From CAYVUI01 sp964454745 (GTDB lineage Bacteria > Planctomycetota > Phycisphaerae > Sedimentisphaerales > Anaerohalosphaeraceae), in NCBI GenBank assembly GCA_964454745.1, contig CAYVUI010000022.1, positions 1 through 43,514 of the forward strand: a stretch of 43,514 bases of DNA, in the 5' to 3' direction. The position numbers and the translations under genes were made by a program. This document shows positions 42,576 through 43,514 of the stretch, piece by piece. The notes beneath the pieces are model-generated. The model did no database searches and was not told the origin of the DNA. It was given only the letters and a program-made list of their open reading frames with translations. The stretch's first letter is position 1, and every line of letters starts with the position of its first letter.

Positions 42576-42685
42576 TTCTAATGCGCAGGCATTAGAAGAA
42601 ACGCATGCTGATAAAAACAGCATGGCCGCAGGCCGATTCCTTGATGTTGTGCATACCGCACAACATCGTCGAGTCATAGACTCGA
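42576..42685. repeat. Array of close-packed perfect hairpins
   Basis: Four good hairpins and one weak hairpin follow each other in 110 bases. H1 at 42576-42597 is TTCTAATGC, loop GCAG, GCATTAGAA (9 bp). H2 at 42604-42624 has CATGCTG paired with CAGCATG (7 bp, loop 7). H3 at 42624-42634 is GGCC, loop GCA, GGCC (4 bp). H4 at 42643-42667 is GATGTTGTGC, loop ATACC, GCACAACATC (10 bp). H5 at 42669-42685 is TCGAGTC, loop ATA, GACTCGA (7 bp). All stems differ in sequence. None has a T-run. A 64-codon open frame covers them but has no ribosome site and is probably not a gene. Confidence 0.75.
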
Positions 42686-42812
42686 TAAACCCTCATGTCA
42701 AAACCACAGAGCCCTGTATCGCAAATCACGCCGAATCTATCAACCGAACCAGTAATTAATTTCAAAATCTGTGAAAATTTGTTCCATCTGTGTCCCATAA
42801 TATTTTAAAAAT

Positions 42813-42836
42813 CCTTAGTGCCTTAGCGTCTTTGCG
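42813..42836. repeat. Three 8-base iterations of a CTTNGYG word
   Basis: CCTTAGTG, CCTTAGCG and TCTTTGCG follow in register and are then followed by CGAGAATA. Upstream, ATCTGTG occurs twice at 42767-42773 and 42786-42792. This kind of sequence is known to me as a dispersed intergenic repeat in many unrelated bacteria; it is probably a relic of such an element. Confidence 0.5.
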
Positions 42837-42880
42837 CGAGAATATTAATAAAAATCGCCCGCTGCCAAAGACAGCAACCA

Positions 42881-42906
42881 CTTGTCGAGTGAGCTTGTCG
42901 AACGAG
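42881..42906. repeat. 13-base tandem repeat, two units
   Basis: CTTGTCGAGTGAG (42881-42893) and CTTGTCGAACGAG (42894-42906) match at 11 of 13 bases. The word resembles the widespread GAGCTTGTCGAA dispersed repeat of bacteria. Confidence 0.55.
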
Positions 42907-42917
42907 ACAACTGAGGC

Positions 42918-42954
42918 CTCCATCCAAGCGAGCATTAGCGAGTCGCGGATGGAG
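42918..42954. repeat. Long hairpin near the convergent gene end
   Basis: CTCCATCC (42918-42925) pairs with GGATGGAG (42947-42954). Inside, GCGA (42928-42931) pairs with TCGC (42943-42946) after a 2-base bulge, giving about 12 bp with an 11-base loop. There is no T-run on either side. Lying 46 bases past the stop of the leftward GT4 gene, it could protect 3' ends or work as a factor-dependent terminator. Confidence 0.6.
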
Positions 42955-43000
42955 AAACAAATCAGCGTTTAAAAACAGGGATAGCAACCGATAAAGCAGT

Positions 43001-43514
43001 CTACAACCGCTCCGGCTCCAATCCTTCCCGAAACCGCTCCACCGCCCGGTCCACCTGCGCCCGCATATTCTCAACATACACCGGCTTATCAAACCGCTCG
43101 GCATTCGCCCGGCATACCTGCGGATCATACTCCCCCAGCCTGGCCTCGAATCGCTCCACCGCATCCCGCAAGGCCCCCGCACTCTGCTCATGAAAAAACA
43201 CTCCCGTCGACTGCCCCGCGTGTTCCTTTTCCACCACCGTCTCCAGCGCACCGCCGCGGCCGTAAGCAATTACGCACTTGCCGCTGGCCTGCGCCTCGAG
43301 CGGCACAATCCCGAAATCCTCCTCACCCGGAAACAGCAATGCCCTGCACCCACGCAGATACCCCGTCACTTCTTCATCGCTGGCGTTGCTTACAAACTCC
43401 ACATTGGCCCCGGCCATTGCCTTTAGCCGCTCCAGCTCCGGCCCGTTGCCGACCACCACCAACCGCCGCGAATCCCCGCCCTGCGAAAACGCCTCCACCG
43501 CCAGGTCAAACCGC
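43001..43514 (-). CDS. GT4 glycosyltransferase, C-terminal part (runs off window)
   Basis: The open frame continues to the right edge, so the N-terminus is outside. The 170 residues seen are the C-terminal Rossmann half of a GT4 enzyme: LVVVGNGPELERLKAMA, a D-E-E-V-T-G-Y-L-R-G-C segment, then FPGEEDFGIVPLEAQASGKCVIAYGRGGALETV, where E-x7-E (EDFGIVPLE) is the donor-sugar motif. It ends with NAERFDKPVYVENMRAQVDRAV. It is convergent with the GT39 gene, 462 bases away. Transcription comes from the right. Specificity unknown. Confidence 0.88.
   Translation of the reverse strand, partial: RFDLAVEAFSQGGDSRRLVVVGNGPELERLKAMAGANVEFVSNASDEEVTGYLRGCRALLFPGEEDFGIVPLEAQASGKCVIAYGRGGALETVVEKEHAGQSTGVFFHEQSAGALRDAVERFEARLGEYDPQVCRANAERFDKPVYVENMRAQVDRAVERFREGLEPERL

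Noticed and set aside
42565..42759. 64-codon plus-strand frame over the hairpin array
   Set aside because: No ribosome site, and its codons are set by the inverted repeats; it is better explained as structured non-coding sequence.
42576..42954. CRISPR array or integron attC sites
   Set aside because: There are no equal repeats with unique spacers, no cas or integrase genes, and the stems differ in sequence with none of the attC core sites.

Overview
The window is one large surface-polysaccharide locus of a Gram-negative bacterium: 40 protein-coding genes, 38 of them on the minus strand and two on the plus strand. There are no rRNA, tRNA, transposase or CRISPR features. The genes make, decorate and export a complex glycan, most likely an O-antigen or a similar outer-surface polymer. 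Export is by an ABC transporter (Wzm/Wzt with a carbohydrate-binding tail), so an outer membrane is likely. Base composition is moderate (about half G+C). Shine-Dalgarno sequences are visible before many genes. I cannot place the organism firmly; an anaerobic planctomycete-like or other environmental Gram-negative lineage is only a guess.

Layout from right to left, the direction of most transcription. At 43001-43514 is the C-terminal part of a GT4 glycosyltransferase that runs off the window. At 42539-43000 is a gene-free stretch between convergent genes, packed with hairpins and short repeats. On the plus strand, 39580-42538 encodes a polyprenyl-phosphate sugar-phosphate transferase (chain initiation) and a membrane GT39-type glycosyltransferase. 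A divergent control region follows at 39091-39579, with a good sigma-70-type promoter in each direction, a 12-bp palindrome and long leaders. Minus-strand operon A (39090 to 29756) holds a DegT aminotransferase, an RmlC-like epimerase, three sugar SDRs, a sugar O-methyltransferase, a GT2 glycosyltransferase and two membrane proteins. It ends in a clear intrinsic terminator at 29623-29657. Operon B starts just after it and runs without a real break to the left edge, apart from a 188-bp gap at 21385-21572.

Operon B opens with Wzm and Wzt. Next comes a sialic-acid-like (nonulosonate) module: two SpsF-type cytidylyltransferases, two Gfo/Idh/MocA oxidoreductases, a NeuB synthase, a GNAT acetyltransferase, an SDR and two DegT aminotransferases, together with an asparagine-synthase-like amidotransferase and two unclassified GT-B-like proteins. 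The left third is a decoration module: an M28-like DUF4910 protein, a methyltransferase, an acyl carrier protein, an FkbH-type HAD protein, a B12-binding-type radical SAM enzyme, a hexapeptide acetyltransferase, an AAC(3)-type acyltransferase, a sulfotransferase, a GNAT, three more methyltransferases and a GT4 glycosyltransferase. Many gene pairs overlap by 1-8 bases (ATGA, TAATG, TGATG junctions), which points to translational coupling.

The points most worth a second look are: the ACP/FkbH/radical-SAM/acyltransferase block, which looks like a route for loading an unusual acyl group and placing it on an amino sugar; a 21-bp motif shared by the leaders of operons A and B (19/21 identical), which could be an ops/JUMPStart-like antitermination element or a REP relic; and a run of perfect short hairpins at 42576-42685.
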